This document shows, one piece after another, positions 28,198 to 40,512 of a DNA stretch of 64,000 nt (positions within the stretch are counted from its first letter, which is position 1; every line of letters starts with the position of its first letter). A program made the translations under genes and the position numbers. Source of the stretch: Hydnum rufescens UP504 (Eukaryota > Basidiomycota > Agaricomycetes > Cantharellales > Hydnaceae); NCBI GenBank assembly GCA_014904985.1, contig MU129064.1:62001-126000 (forward strand), in the 5' to 3' direction. The notes below the pieces were generated by a model. It searched no databases. It saw nothing but the letters and a program-made list of their open reading frames with translations, and was not told the DNA's origin.

Positions 28198-29903
28198 ATG
28201 AACGATTTTGCCAGCCTGAGGAGGGTCAAGCCTCTACCCAAACGGCGCCGCACATCCGATACTGGCTCTCATGGATCGCAAGGCGGTGATAGTGCACCTG
28301 TTGGGAGCCCGAATCCATCAAGAAGCACCGGAATGGCTGATTTTTCTGTCCCCCCGTACTACTATCCACTCTTCCCTCCTACTAATGGGGATTCTCACAA
28401 ACACGATGATTTGGATGCTGTACTAGCCCCTGGATCCGTGGATTTACATTCCCTTTATAGAGGTGCCCTAGGTACTACAGTGGGGTCTGACGAAGACGAC
28501 CACCTTGATGGCGACTACGTGGATCATCTTCAACAACCAGGAAACACCAAGAAGAGAAAGGTCCCAGCAGCCCACGAGGCTCGATTGTCTCATTCGACGA
28601 CTCTTCTGGACCCCCGTTGGGTGATAACGCACGCAAGCCAGATGGCGAGGTTCTTTCCAGCATCGAAAATAGCAATGGCCTCCAAGTGAGCATTGGGAAC
28701 ACATTCTCGCCCGTGGTCTCCGTTTCTATCCATCCGAGGAAGAATTCCAACGAGCGTTGCCACCCTCACCGGTCTCAAGTACAAAGAAATGCTCAAAAGT
28801 CACAAGCGTCAAGTTATGGCCATCGTTGACGGTCTGACCGCTGGTGATTCACTCGCTCTGGATCAGGCTCTTTCTGCTCCGCTCCCGTGGTACCGCCCTG
28901 GATCGGTTCATTATCAAGGACATAGATCCACATCATATCGTCGTATAGGTCCCGCTGAGAACACATCCCCCGGATCCCGTCTCCCTGAACGACCCTTTAC
29001 TTTCTTTCATCCTAGTCCCAGTAAGTTTTGGCACCCCTGAACACCGCCGTTGGCTGGTGGACTATGTGCTCACGTTGCTCGTCCAGCCACCGATCGCTTG
29101 ATTGCGACTAGAGAGGAGGTGGCCTTATTGAAGGAACGATTCGAGAAAGAGTTGACGCGGCAAGCGGCGACGGCCGCTGAAGCGCGAGGCTAGCTGCTGC
29201 TGCTAATAGTGAAGCCTTGGCCAAGGCTAGCCACAAGTTCCGCTCTGTACAACGGAAGCGAGCGGCACCCACGTCCCGGCCTGATGCACCCAAATTCAAC
29301 GGTAAAGATGGGCATTCAACACCGAACACGACGACGAACTCTACACAATCCTATGACCCTTCGATTCCTCCCCATGTGAAGAGCAAGAATCCGAAGAAGA
29401 AGAAACGGTCCGCGTTGGCGAATGCATCGAATCCGCATCACTTGCGGAACTACGTGCCGTCCCGCCTTCCTAATTCGGGACCATCGTCGAATGTAGCTGC
29501 AGCGCAAGCGGCGCAGAATTCTCTCAGTCCATTGCCTATTCGATTTCTCACGGCAGATCTCAAGTCTCGAGGAAGGGCAAACCGAAAGGGGGAGGCACCT
29601 AACATGGCATGCGCGCCGGAAGAATGGATGTGCACATTCTGCGAGTACGATTTATTCTATGGCTCGGACGCTAGTTTTCGCCGAGCAGTGAGGAGCCGGA
29701 AGAAGATTCTTCGTCGTCGTCGTCGAGCAAGGGAGCGGGCGGCTCGGGCGGCATCAGGGGTCGCGCCAGTTGGGCCTTCGTCGCAGACAGATGAGGTGGA
29801 AACCGAGGAAGAGGAAGACTATGACGATGAGGGGGATACTGCCCGTGTGCCTCCCGAGCGATCTGTGCATGGAGTTGGGGATAAGACTGGAGGGGCTGGA
29901 TAG
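28198..29903 (+). CDS. Conserved-looking unknown protein with a C-terminal CxxC motif and Arg-rich region
   Basis: The likely start is at 28198 (MNDFASLRRVKPLPKRRRTS); an ATG at 28150 in the same frame is the alternative. The N-terminal part has a basic, nuclear-signal-like stretch, then a Ser/Pro/acidic linker. A middle block reads ATLTGLKYKEMLKSHKRQVM, and a Leu/Glu-rich coiled-coil-like stretch near 29120-29215 (LKERFEKELTRQ) follows. The C-terminal part has LSPLPIRFLTADLKSRGRAN, EEWMCTFCEYDLFYGSDASF, RRAVRSRKKILRRRRRARER, and a very acidic tail. The single CxxC followed by an Arg-rich helix suggests nucleic-acid contact (inference). Frame joins near 28680-28740 and 29190 need a one-base correction. 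I do not recognise a named family. Confidence 0.65.
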
Positions 29904-30346
29904 GATATTGGGGAGTGCATTCCCTCCTTTTTTTTTCTACTTAATTCTAGTCGTCGCATATGAAACGCTATCAGTTGTTTTCCCTGGAAGATGTGGGTGT
30001 TAGCATGGAGATCAGAAAGCAAAGGCCGATTGGTCACCAACTGCCTTGGGGGGATGTGCCCGTTTACTCAAAGCACAATTGAGTAACGAAAGACTTGTAA
30101 CATGATAGTGCGTGCGTGATTTTATCCCCGTTAAGGGTATCACCACAGGTATTAGCCCTCACGACGACGAAAATCGCAATCCCATAATCAGTCGATTACC
30201 TTCAATTAATCCAGGTACAGTTGGACGATTCAAAATACAGTATACTTATTTACAGCCCAATTTTTTCCTTGACCTTGCTCCCCAGCACCCGTTGCAGCAT
30301 GGGTATTCTCGTTCGAGTTTAAATCTTTTGCGTGTTCTGTTGCTTT
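29904..30346. other. Intergenic region upstream of the GATA factor gene
   Basis: This is 440 bases with AT-rich patches and no supported open frame. It should hold the terminator of the preceding gene and the promoter and 5' UTR of the GATA gene. Confidence 0.4.
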
Positions 30347-31703
30347 ATGGCTTCCTCCTCAATTAACATCCGGGTGTCAGACGAGTGGGCTCGCACCCCT
30401 CGCTCTGAGCGACAGTATATCTCAGAAATTGCGGCGCAAGACTACGTGGCGCAGGCCTCGTGGCGGGGGGCTGCTGATCCAGGGTCGACTGTGTCTAATT
30501 ATCCTCACTCCACACCTTTGTACCGTCCTCCCACCACTCAGCTTCTGCCTCCCGAGAGCAGGACATCTCAAGTCGCTTATAATCAACCAGAAATGTACTC
30601 TCATCCTTCCCCGTATGCCCAGGACGCTCGTTTCATTCACCTGAACGCGTCAAATCAGCCTCTCGTCGAGAACCCGGGCCATGACACGCGTTATGCCTAT
30701 TCCAGTGTACCGGGATACCCAACGAACGCTTACCCCCATGTAATCAATCCCCCGTCCTTCACCATCGAATCCAACACGTCCCCTCCTGCGCGCTCAGCCA
30801 CCTCCACTATTACAATCGAACCCGGTCCCAGGGACGAAGAGCGCAGACAACAAGTCTACGTCCAATCGCCCATCCCGGTGCCCTTCACCCCGCCCGCCCC
30901 AAATCCTTCAGCTCGATTTCGAGCAGGCGAGTTACTTTTTTGTCATCGATCGCACACCCCCACAATTATTTATTTTAATCGATTCATTCATTTCGGCCAC
31001 AGGCACTGCGCTCTTACGAGCACATCCTTGGGAACCTTCCTTCTCCGGATGCCTGGGCTGACGATCACACACGTAAGGGCTATAGTGCGGCCTCTCTCGA
31101 GGGCTTGCTTTCGAGTGCGGTGGCCGGTTTACAAAGCCTCGATCCCACGGCGCGATTCATCCCTTGTGAGACGGAGCCACGTCACTCGAACAGCAATATT
31201 TCGCCCCCTCGTTCCTCGAACGCGAATCCCCCCGCTGTACGTTCCAAGCGGGTCCGTCTGAATATCCATTTTCTAGGAGTCCGGGGAATTGCATATTAAT
31301 TCATGTTCTACAGAGACGTGCGATCCAAAAGTGTCTGAGCTGTGACAGCACGTCGACACCTGAATGGCGCAAAGGTCCAATGGGTCAGGAAATTGATTTA
31401 TGTCGAAAATGACGAAGAATACTGACTGTCACGACCCAGGCCCCCGGACGTTGTGCAATGCGTGTGGCCTCGTCTGGGCTAAAGTCGTGAGTGTCAATAT
31501 TTGACGGTTCCTCCTATTATCGGTCTTTCTGCTTACGCGACCCCCCATCCCTGCAGCTCCGGAAACGTGCCTTGGAAGAAAGGGGGAGAGAAAATCCCTC
31601 AAAACAGGCATCCAAAGTATCCTCTTCAAGCCATCCGCACAATAATCATCAACCGCCTCCCCTTCGCGGCCCGCAGCATTCGACGAAACCTGAACCATCT
31701 TGA
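30347..31703 (+). CDS. GATA-type zinc finger transcription factor
   Basis: The start at 30347 gives MASSSINIRVSDEWARTPRS. A long Pro/Ser/Tyr-rich, low-complexity region follows, likely disordered and regulatory. A helical block comes next (LRSYEHILGNLPSPDAWADD; AASLEGLLSSAVAGLQSLDP). Near the C-terminus is a single GATA finger: CLSCDSTSTPEWRKGPMG, then PRTLCNACGLVWAKV, with a basic tail (LRKRALEERGRENPSKQASK). The cysteine spacing C-x2-C-x18-C-x2-C is of the fungal type with an 18-residue loop. An intron (GTCAGG..ACCCAG) splits the finger between KGPMG and PRTLC, and another follows WAKV. It should bind GATA sites in DNA. No PAS domain or second finger was seen, so the exact subfamily is open. 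Confidence 0.88.
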
Positions 31704-34536
31704 GTAGTAATATGCCCCTACCCATCCTGTGCCCTATACAAAGTACGCATGCAGTTTTTTTGTGTTGGATACACAAGAAAGGAAGTGTTGAAGACCCTTG
31801 TAATGTATATTCATTCTTACCCTCCTGTTTCACACTCATACAAAAACTGTGATGTTGTTCCTTGTTTTAATCTCAGTCCTTATCCACTTTTAATCTTTCA
31901 CGATAAACCCACGACAAAGCATTTTTGGTAGTGTTACGATTTTTCACGATTTTTTTTTCCCCCCAAATGCTCCAGTAGACCTATTCCTTCCCACCATCTG
32001 TCACCCCACATCTGTCCACACGGAAATCCCGACCGGATTCAATTGGTACGAGGTGGCCAAAACGGGCTGGCTGTCATGCCCCTTTCGTGGTGACGGCATT
32101 TTCGACACTCGGATCTCATTGTTTGGAAAGCTTAAACCGCCTATTAACCCCCACGCAAGGATAACGATATCACTTCGTTCTTCATTATCTTGGGGCTCCG
32201 TGACATTGCGGGCACCGGTTGATGATCCGTTTGATTGACAGGACGATTTATTATCTTTAGGCAAAAACATGAATGTGCCGAGGCCGGGGTATCATTACAA
32301 TCAATGATGCCTCTCGCCCAAGGCGAGCAGAGCTGATGGGGAAATGAAATCCACATTGGGTTAGACCGGTATTCGACTTCACACCCCTTTCATTCTAATT
32401 TTATTGGCTCCTATATTTCTTGTGACGACCCAAAAAAGGTCCTACATTCACAACGGCTTACACACTACTCTATCCCCATATCCACATTCATAGAACATGG
32501 GGTCATTGTACATGTATAATCAACCAAATATATATCTCAAATGAAAAAAGGCCGTTCATTGCGGAACTTGGCGTCGTCAGGGAACGTGATGCGTGAATAC
32601 AAGAACTGTCCTCCAGACGTCGACGTCGCATCATGGACCCACCCGGCGGCGTTAGTTTGCCGGAAGGGATGACAGGTAATTCCCTCGTTGACATCAGTAC
32701 AGGGCCCAAGGACTTCCCCCCCAAAAAAAACGAAATTACACGCATGAGGTAAATGATCACGCGCTCGACAGGATACATTCTCATCCTGTCGTCACAGTAA
32801 TCACAAGCGGGGGGGGAGGGCGGGGAGTAGACCTACCACTATTAGATCGAAAATTGGATTCTATGTGTTGCGATGGGCGGTAAGCCATGCCCGGAACGTC
32901 GGGATGAAAAATGCAACACGCCCCCTGTAACAGGAACTGTCAAGGAACTGGCCCCCATTTTGTGTGGCCTGAGGCCAAAAAAGACAACTTACAAATCATT
33001 GGCCATGGATGGGCGGTGTAAAATGAATGGATGGCTTGGTATGTACATAATAGAGAAACAAATCCGTCAGAAACCTCCCTTTCAGGGCATAAATTTTGTA
33101 TACCTTCATCTCCTCCACTATACAACAAATCATATCGACGATGCCGCAGAAATTAAATTAGCTCGAGTGAGCTCGCGTCGGTCGGCCCAACAATCTTATC
33201 GGAGGTTACAGTCGAGGGCGACAACTTGGAAGGAACCACATGTTTCCGAAGCCAGGGGGGCCAGCAGCCTCTCCGGTGACCTGCAGATCCCCCTGGCTTT
33301 GGTCTCCGGCGCATTCCTAACCCGGACTCGTACATTAACGTTCGGACTCGGCGCTCCAGCTCACCATGGATGGGTTGGCTTCCACGTCAACCTTCGCAAA
33401 TACTGCTTTGGCCGAATTCCTGGAGCCTAGTTGTCGCTATTAGTAACCCTTGGATGGTCCCCTCCCTATACCATCCAAATAAAGAAAAAAATAGAAAAAA
33501 ATATTGATCAGCAATATATTGGACCTCGCACGGTGGGTGGGGGTCTGCTGGGCGTCCTCGAAATACCCAAGGTGCATAGATAGTCAAGGTGTCAGATCGA
33601 CTTTCATCGACTGTGCAACTCAACGTACTGTAGTGGTCGGTCTTCGAGCTCTTGCTTGTAGACCGTAGAGGCTGTGCTATCTTTGTGCTGCGGAAGCTGG
33701 CGAAAATTGAAACTCCGAGCTGCCCCGCTTGCAGTTGGACTTGCATGTGATTCTGATACTGTTGGAACATTCTGCATACTTTCAAGTAATGCTCCCCTGA
33801 TTACTAAGCGGGTGCAAGCGGAATAGGGAAGATCGGCGAGCCTCGACTGCTTCAAGGGCGACGACGGGAAGAATAGAAGAAGCCCTTATTCCACTTATTC
33901 CAGGTGAAATGTAGCCGCAATATCCTGGTGTAGATTGGCGAGGTCGTCGGCATAGCTATTTAGGAGGGGGGGGGGGGGTCGCGCTCGCACCCGGCCGTTT
34001 CCGCCATTGCTCGTCGCAACAACAAGATAGAGGAACAGCCCATGAGTCTGATATTGAATGTGTGACACCCTTAGCTAGTTGAGAAACTGTTTCGGTGTAT
34101 TCTGGAACTAGACTCATGCGGATCAAGGTTGACGCCGATGATGGACTTGCCTCTGTTGACTGAGCTTTTGTAGTCTGGCACACTAGTACTTCAAACATCA
34201 AGCTTGAGACGTTGGAATGGGTACAATTCTGGTGTATATTCATTCTTGCCGAGATCCCAGCATTTAATGCATTGCATTCAAATCACGAATTGGTGGAGAC
34301 CAGCATAAATGATCACCTCGCTTGCATCTAACAAGTCCCCGCACAATCTAAGTGGTGAGCCAATGTCCAGGGGAAAAACATGACTTGCCAAATACCCAAG
34401 CAAACTATCGATCTCATAGGAACATGATATTATACGACAGAATTGGGATTAAAAAAAAAGATAGAACGAATTCGAAGAATGTAATGTGTTGAAGTGAAAG
34501 TGTAGTTACGGGCCGCCAAATATAAAAACAATCGGC
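31704..34536. other. Gene-poor 2.8-kb region
   Basis: No gene could be supported. An open stretch at about 33120-33430 (plus) has two overlapping frames (one reads GPTILSEVTVEGDNLEGTTC), but no exon partner or family. The region contains homopolymers: a T run then C run near 31945-31965, and 13 G at about 33966-33978. The part nearest 34500 is the 3' UTR of the ADF-H/PH gene. Confidence 0.35.
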
Positions 34537-36645
34537 CTACAGCTCAGTCACTTGAAGAATAGCCGAGGTCAGAAGTTCTTTATCTTCTTTGGTGTCGCAA
34601 AAGAAAAGGTGTTGGGTATCATCGGTAAATTCGATCGCAAAAGAATGTGGAATGGCTTGAAGTTCGTCGTGTTTCTCGCTGATCGCTCGGACCCTACCTT
34701 CGAGAGGCAACAAATCCAGTCGATTCGCCACAGTCTTGGGGAAGGGGGACACCAAGTGAGCAGCAGAGGAATGGAAAAGGGGACAATGACCTACGTCCAG
34801 GGACTTGTAGAGAGCCAAGCCTTGCTTAGATAATTCAAAATAGCGTCGTCGCCAATACTATACGCGAGAATGTGAACATTAATATATCCATTGTTACAAC
34901 ACGCGAAAAGGACTTCCTACCATCGAACTGTCTGCCTGAGTCGTAACATTGCCTGGATATGAGAGAAGAGGTCGGTATCCAGGGCGGAAAGGGAAAGTAT
35001 TCTAGAGGCGACTTGCCGGTCAACATGATGGCCCCAGAGGTCCGAAGACTGGAGAACTGTTGTTGGATTGCGCGCTTGGAAGCCACTCTTTGTTCTTCCT
35101 CTCGCCGCCTTGCCTCTGCCTCGCGTTCGCGCTCCAGCTCCGCCTCTTTCTCACGACGAATTCGAGCAGCCACCTCTTCCCGACGTCGCTGGGCCTCCAT
35201 GGCCTTTTTCTGGCTCAGCTCATCCCTTCGGCGTTGCTCTTCCGCAACGCGCTCAGCGGCCTGCCTGCGAGCATGTTCCTGCTCCACGAGTTTCCGGCGA
35301 TCATCTGCGTCCATTTCGAGCCTCATGGCTTCTTCTCGCTCTAGCTTCAATCGAGCAGAACGGGCCGCATCGTAGATAGCTTGTTGTTCAGCCTCGGCTT
35401 CTCGTTGCAGCTCCATTTGTGACCGCTGACGAGCGAGAACTCGCCTCTCAGTTTCCGATTCGGCAGCCCATTTCGCACGAGAGAGAGCAGCCTGTTCCTG
35501 CGCCGCAGTGCGCGGTGAAGATGGTATTTCTGGAGGCAACAGGAAACTTGCCTGTGGCCGCGCCGGAGAAGTGGACCGCAGATGATTCGGGCTGACAGAT
35601 CCCTGAGTTTTGGAGAGAGTATCACCATTTACTGACGTCGAGGAGCCGGGATATCGACCATTGTTGGAACGAACGGGGACCGGAATCGAAGATGCCACTC
35701 GACTCGTGAGTGATGGGGAGTCGGTAGTTGATTTTTTGCGTCCCACCGACTCTGGACTAACGGACGAAGAATACTCTTTGTTGGTGCGATAATCGGGCAT
35801 CCCAGGGGCACGACCTTCAGGCGGGGGCGAAGGCGTTGATGTGATTGTCTGTGTTCGTTTCCGCTGGGGTGAGTTAGATGGAGAAGACGTAGTTGTCCCA
35901 GGGGTCGGGACGGGAGGAAGAGGGTGTTCCTGATCAAGAACTGGGCTAGCTAAACGATGAGAATGACCGCTTCCGTTCTCGTTTGGACTAAGTGATGCAG
36001 GGGAGGAAGGTGTCGATCTCGACCCGTCATAAGGCAGCTTCAGCTTTGAACGAATAGCATCTACCGTAAGGGACTCAGGCTTGGTGACTGTCCACGCCGC
36101 ATGGTGTGCCTGAAATTATGATCAACGTTCAGTTGGCAACACATATATGAATGTCCCAAAGTAAAACGACCTTAAATAGGGACCCGACTGCTCGCGAATG
36201 AACTAGCGCACGAGCTGTAAGGCAATCATTGTGAGTGTCTTTACTGCAAGCTCAATAAATCGCAATAATATCCGAACCGCGTCGCACACCACTAATGTCC
36301 TCAGGTACGAATGAGATCAGGATGAAAGAGCGATCTTCCCGAAGAAAAACAAAGAAAACATCCCCGTGAAGCTGCTTCTGCAACTCTAGGATGCCACCAT
36401 CACCGCTAGCGTATAGAGATAGTTTGTCTCGAGACTGACGGGCAAGTTGTACATTTAGTAGTTAGAAAGCCGGGTCAAGTCCCGAGAAGACTGACCTGGC
36501 CATAGCTAAGCAAAAGCCTGGGAGTACTGTGTGAATTGGGGCGCGGCTCATCAGAAGAAACTAACACACCAATTCGTTGGGGAGGTAAATGAGATGATCT
36601 CTTGATATTTGCCACGATATTAGGGTCGCTCAAATCAGCGCTCAT
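34537..36645 (-). CDS. ADF-H, coiled-coil and PH domain protein (putative actin/membrane linker)
   Basis: The start at 36645 (MSADLSDPNIVANIKR) opens an ADF-homology domain. It continues with KLSLYASGDGGILELQKQLH, GDVFFVFLREDRSFILISFV, and RARALVHSRAVGSLFKAHHA, the coactosin/drebrin-type layout that binds F-actin. A Pro/Ser-rich linker follows (EHPLPPVPTPGTTTSSPSNS). Next is a long Glu/Arg coiled-coil (about 35500-35060: RKLVEQEHARRQAAERVAEE, RREEVAARIRREKEAELERE). The C-terminus is a PH domain: YWRRRYFELSKQGLALYKSL, a strand region VRAISEKHDELQAIPHSFAI, and the final helix TKEDKELLTSAILQVTEL. The reading suggests a protein that joins cortical actin to phosphoinositide membranes (inference). 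The length is about 590 residues. Confidence 0.8.
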
Positions 36646-36883
36646 GTTGTCGACTGCACGCAAATTCAACGAGGGGACTGGCTCAATTGAGCGTTCACAA
36701 CCGGGAAGAGAACAATAAGGAATGAAGAACTGATGGGATGGAATGCAGGCAACGTGCAAAAGGATCGTCTACACGGCGTCTGCCGGATTGTTGCGGAAAT
36801 TATTAGATTGACCACTTTCATAATAAACGCCAAAGGAGGCGGAACCTTGGAGACTACAGACTCATGAGGGAAACAAGACACAA

Positions 36884-39800
36884 CTACGTTCGAGAACGTT
36901 CCAACTCCGGGTCGTCGAGTACCCCTATAAACTCGAAGCCCGTGCTCATGAGACGCATGACATCTCGCTGGTGTTTGATCATTAAAACGCGTTGCCACGT
37001 CAGAAACAATGGCCACAAACACTTACACGGGTCATGATTCCAGCCAGCTTCCCATGAGAAGTAAACAGCACATATGGTATATTCAGGGACTGGAAAATCC
37101 GCACCACCACTTCCAGCGGTGTTTCCTGTCGTAAACGCATCGATGTCCTCTCCAAGGACGAAGAGAGATCGATCCCATTCGCCTGCTTGGGGAGGAAAGT
37201 GCAGACGACAGAATCACCATCTACCGTCTCCCCATCCAACGTTGGGCTAGTGAGAAGAGGTTCTAAAAGGGTGTCAGATAAATTGGGCGCATAATAGGTA
37301 GATCAACTCACCGATAGCTCGAGTCAGAGACTCTCGTGTGATATACCCCAAGAGCATATCGTCAACGATGACGGGGAACCCTTTGTGGATAGAGGCGCGA
37401 ACATGCGACTCTGAGGAATCGTAAACAATTGTTGCACCCAGATAGAAACGTGGCATCGCTGACCAAGAACACTCAGCGTTGTCTTTCTGCCATTTATTGT
37501 CTCAAGCTCCATAACAGGCCTCATCAAATCCGCGGCGGTCTCCCCTTTATCGCGGAACTCTGAGTTCGGAAGAAACGGGTAATCGTGAAGACCGATCCAA
37601 GCTACGTAGATGCCTCCAACGGATAAGGAATCGCCCACCCATTTCGACACCATGACAGCGATCATAATGGGCAACTTGGTATACAAGGAACGATATTAGG
37701 GTGGCTGAAGAAACCGCAGTTTGGAGTACCCACCACGTGCGAGAGAGCCCCCGTAAGCTTTAAACAAAGAATTAGAAAAACGAAAGATTTTACGAATTCA
37801 TCACAAGCACCTCAAATAATATGACCACAATGGAGACTGCACGTGGGCAGGTCAGCAAAGAACATGAAAGAGACTATAGGATACGAACTTGTCATCCTTG
37901 TAACGCCCCCGAGCATGGCGGCTGCTCCAATTACGGCGTAAAACCCAGGGGAGATACAATCCCCTTCCGGTGGACATGACGTAAACACCCACGCTGTCGG
38001 ATTAGTCCTATGCCAGGCTTGTATCAGGAGCCCAATAGCTCTCCCTAGCGATGCTCCTATTGCCAATGACGGTAGGAACACCCCAGCGGGTACCTTCGTG
38101 GGGGCATGAGCGCCCTGACTATCCTCATATGGCGCCCGATACGGACCTTCATTCCAAACGTCCACACTGTCAGGAGAAACTTGAGTCCAGCTGTCATAAC
38201 AAGGAGGGTTATAGACCAGACTGCATTTCCACTGCAAGTCGATAAGCAGTTAAAGTATTAGGCAGGAAGAAGAATCGCTCAACTGACTTGCACAGGCCCA
38301 GATAATCAACGTTGGAGACGCAGTCTTTAAAAAGGTTCGCCACCTAAATCAGATGTCTGGACTCTGCACACGTATGGGTTAATTTCTTTGCGTGTAATTG
38401 GGGCCCACATGCACAAACCTCATAAATGGTACCTGTGCAAGGATATTAGTTCTCCGTGATAAAGTCCCACTTGACAAGAACCACTCACAACAAAACTTAT
38501 GATAGCAGTTCCCGCACTGACAATGATGACCTCCACAACGGGCCAATCACCAAGAACACTTTTCTGGCGGTGAACAGCTACTTTGATGTTCAGTCTTATG
38601 AACAAAGAACCCAGAACACCCTGTGAAGGCGAAAACATCCCAGACGGAACCCAGATTAACACATGATCGATGACTCACCCCGATCGCCCCAATGGCCAGC
38701 CATGGAACCTATGGACACATTCAGATATTTTCCAACAGTCCCATAAGTAGGGCGGCCAGCGCACCAGCTCAAACGCGCGCCAGGATGTGCCACCAGCACT
38801 AATCTAAAGCGTCAGAGGGAAGCCATTCTCAAAGTGAGCAAAATGAGAATAAAGTAGGGATCCAACCTCGAAGAGAACAAGTTTTCCGGTCCCAAATGGA
38901 TCCATGATATTGTAAGGAGACTGTGGAATTGTCAGAGGAAGACACGGAACGAGAAGAGCCGGATTACACACCTGAAGCGATCACCGAGGTCACGAATGCG
39001 GTCCATATAAGGTGTTCATTAGAAAAAAGATCGAGCTCTTCCAAGCCAAATAAAATCCCGCCGAGTGGGCTACCGAAGGCAACGGAAACCCCAGCGGCAG
39101 CGGCAGCTGATAAGACCAAGCGTTTTCGGACTATAAAATAGATGTCAAGTTGTGGCCAGAGTTGTGGATTGATTGACGCGTCGGACATACGCTCATTTTT
39201 TCCAAATGAGGGAAATAGTCCTGCTGACAAGGCGGCCATACAACAGCTGACATGAACCATAGGACCCTGAAGATGTATCGGTTAACACAGGAAAGAGAGG
39301 GAGCAGATTTCGCACTTCTTTCCCTAGGGAGAGTCCAGACGCCACTGCCAGTGCCAGGCCCAGAGCTTTGATGAGAAGGGTCCAGGGGCCAAGAAAGGCG
39401 TCGAGAACATAGCCATTGAGTATCTATTGGGATCCAATAAGGGACTATTCACAGTCAATAATCTGGAAGACCGACCGACTTGATTTCTGGAATTCCAGTG
39501 TGAAAAGCGCTAAGGATAGGGACGGGTGAAGATAGCACAACGTACGAATGCGAGACAAAGACGCACTAAGGAGCGTAAGATTTGACCAGAATTGCTGCAG
39601 CTGCCGAGTAGGCAATCTAAATAGCCAGTATTTCAGCCTCGGATGTTACATAGAATATGGGCTCGAAGCAGCATACTGACAGCAAGAAGAATATATGCAA
39701 GCGCTTGGAGAAACGACTGTCCAGCGATTGAAATAATACCGAACCACTGGCTCCACGTTCTCCACTGCGTGCAAAGCTCTCCAGCTGGTTCGAAATTGGT

Positions 39801-40443
39801 ATTGAGCATTAACAAAGATGTAGTCGAGATATGACACCTACGATCCAAACCACTACAACAAGATATCTCATTGTACATGAAGCCGTTCCCGCATCTGCCC
39901 TGTCTTAAATCATTCAACCTAGTCATATAATCAGTTTAATGAGCGGCTGCTATCGTGGGCCCGTCACATTACCAATGCACAAGAATATCGAGAATCGCGC
40001 CGGTAACTCCTACACCGATACCTATAACGGAGAATATCATGTAACTGGGAGATTAGAGGTAGAGGTGACCCACCTGTCGTAGTGACGATGAAAAGGAGTT
40101 GAAATACATCCTTGAGAGAGACCAGAAGCCTTGGGGCTGCAGGAAGGGCTCGCACATATTCTTTTAAGCCTCGATCGATTGCTTGTTCATGAAGCCAATC
40201 TATTTAAGACAGCTAAGTACACTAACAAGACCCACAAAGGCGATAATCACCAATAGTGCTACCCTGCGCATACTGTTTTCGAGGCGGTGGACCCATCGCT
40301 TCTGAAAGTTCGTCTAACGCAACGAGATCAGGTTCTTCCAAAGGACTATGTTTCGCGGGCGTATGGTCTTCCCATTCCCCGGTATTGGCCCAGTCTTCAG
40401 AGAAAGTTCTGAGTGGAGGAGGACCTCCTGGAGAGGGCGCCAT
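36884..40443 (-). CDS. CLC voltage-gated chloride channel/exchanger with CBS domains (Gef1-like)
   Basis: This is a multi-pass CLC protein of internal membranes or the plasma membrane, moving chloride (often in exchange for protons) and regulated by cytosolic CBS domains. The start at 40443 is [20 protein letters not shown]. Typical blocks follow: [20 protein letters not shown] (luminal loop), the TGIPEIK filter motif, [18 protein letters not shown] with the gating glutamate (GKEGP), [20 protein letters not shown], and [20 protein letters not shown]. The GxFxPS-type filter is [20 protein letters not shown]. The tail has two CBS segments ([40 protein letters not shown]) and ends [13 protein letters not shown] at 36884. 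There are about twenty short introns. The last intron's acceptor is unclear. The gating glutamate suggests an exchanger rather than a channel. Confidence 0.9.
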
Positions 40444-40512
40444 GATGAACACCTACAATTCAATTGGAGGCCGGATGTATCTAGCCTCACTCATTTTCTT
40501 GCCTTCGATCCG
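40444..40512. promoter_or_regulatory. 69-base shared region between divergent CLC and MMS19 starts
   Basis: The minus-strand ATG of the CLC gene (40443) and the plus-strand ATG of MMS19 (40513) are only 69 bases apart. Both 5' UTRs and core promoters must overlap each other or the neighbouring first exons. A CCAAT-like TTCAATTGG lies at 40457-40465. Confidence 0.5.

Noticed and set aside
31704..34536. Gene or transposon in the gene-poor region
   Set aside because: No open frame joins to another, no reverse transcriptase or transposase motif and no long repeats were seen.
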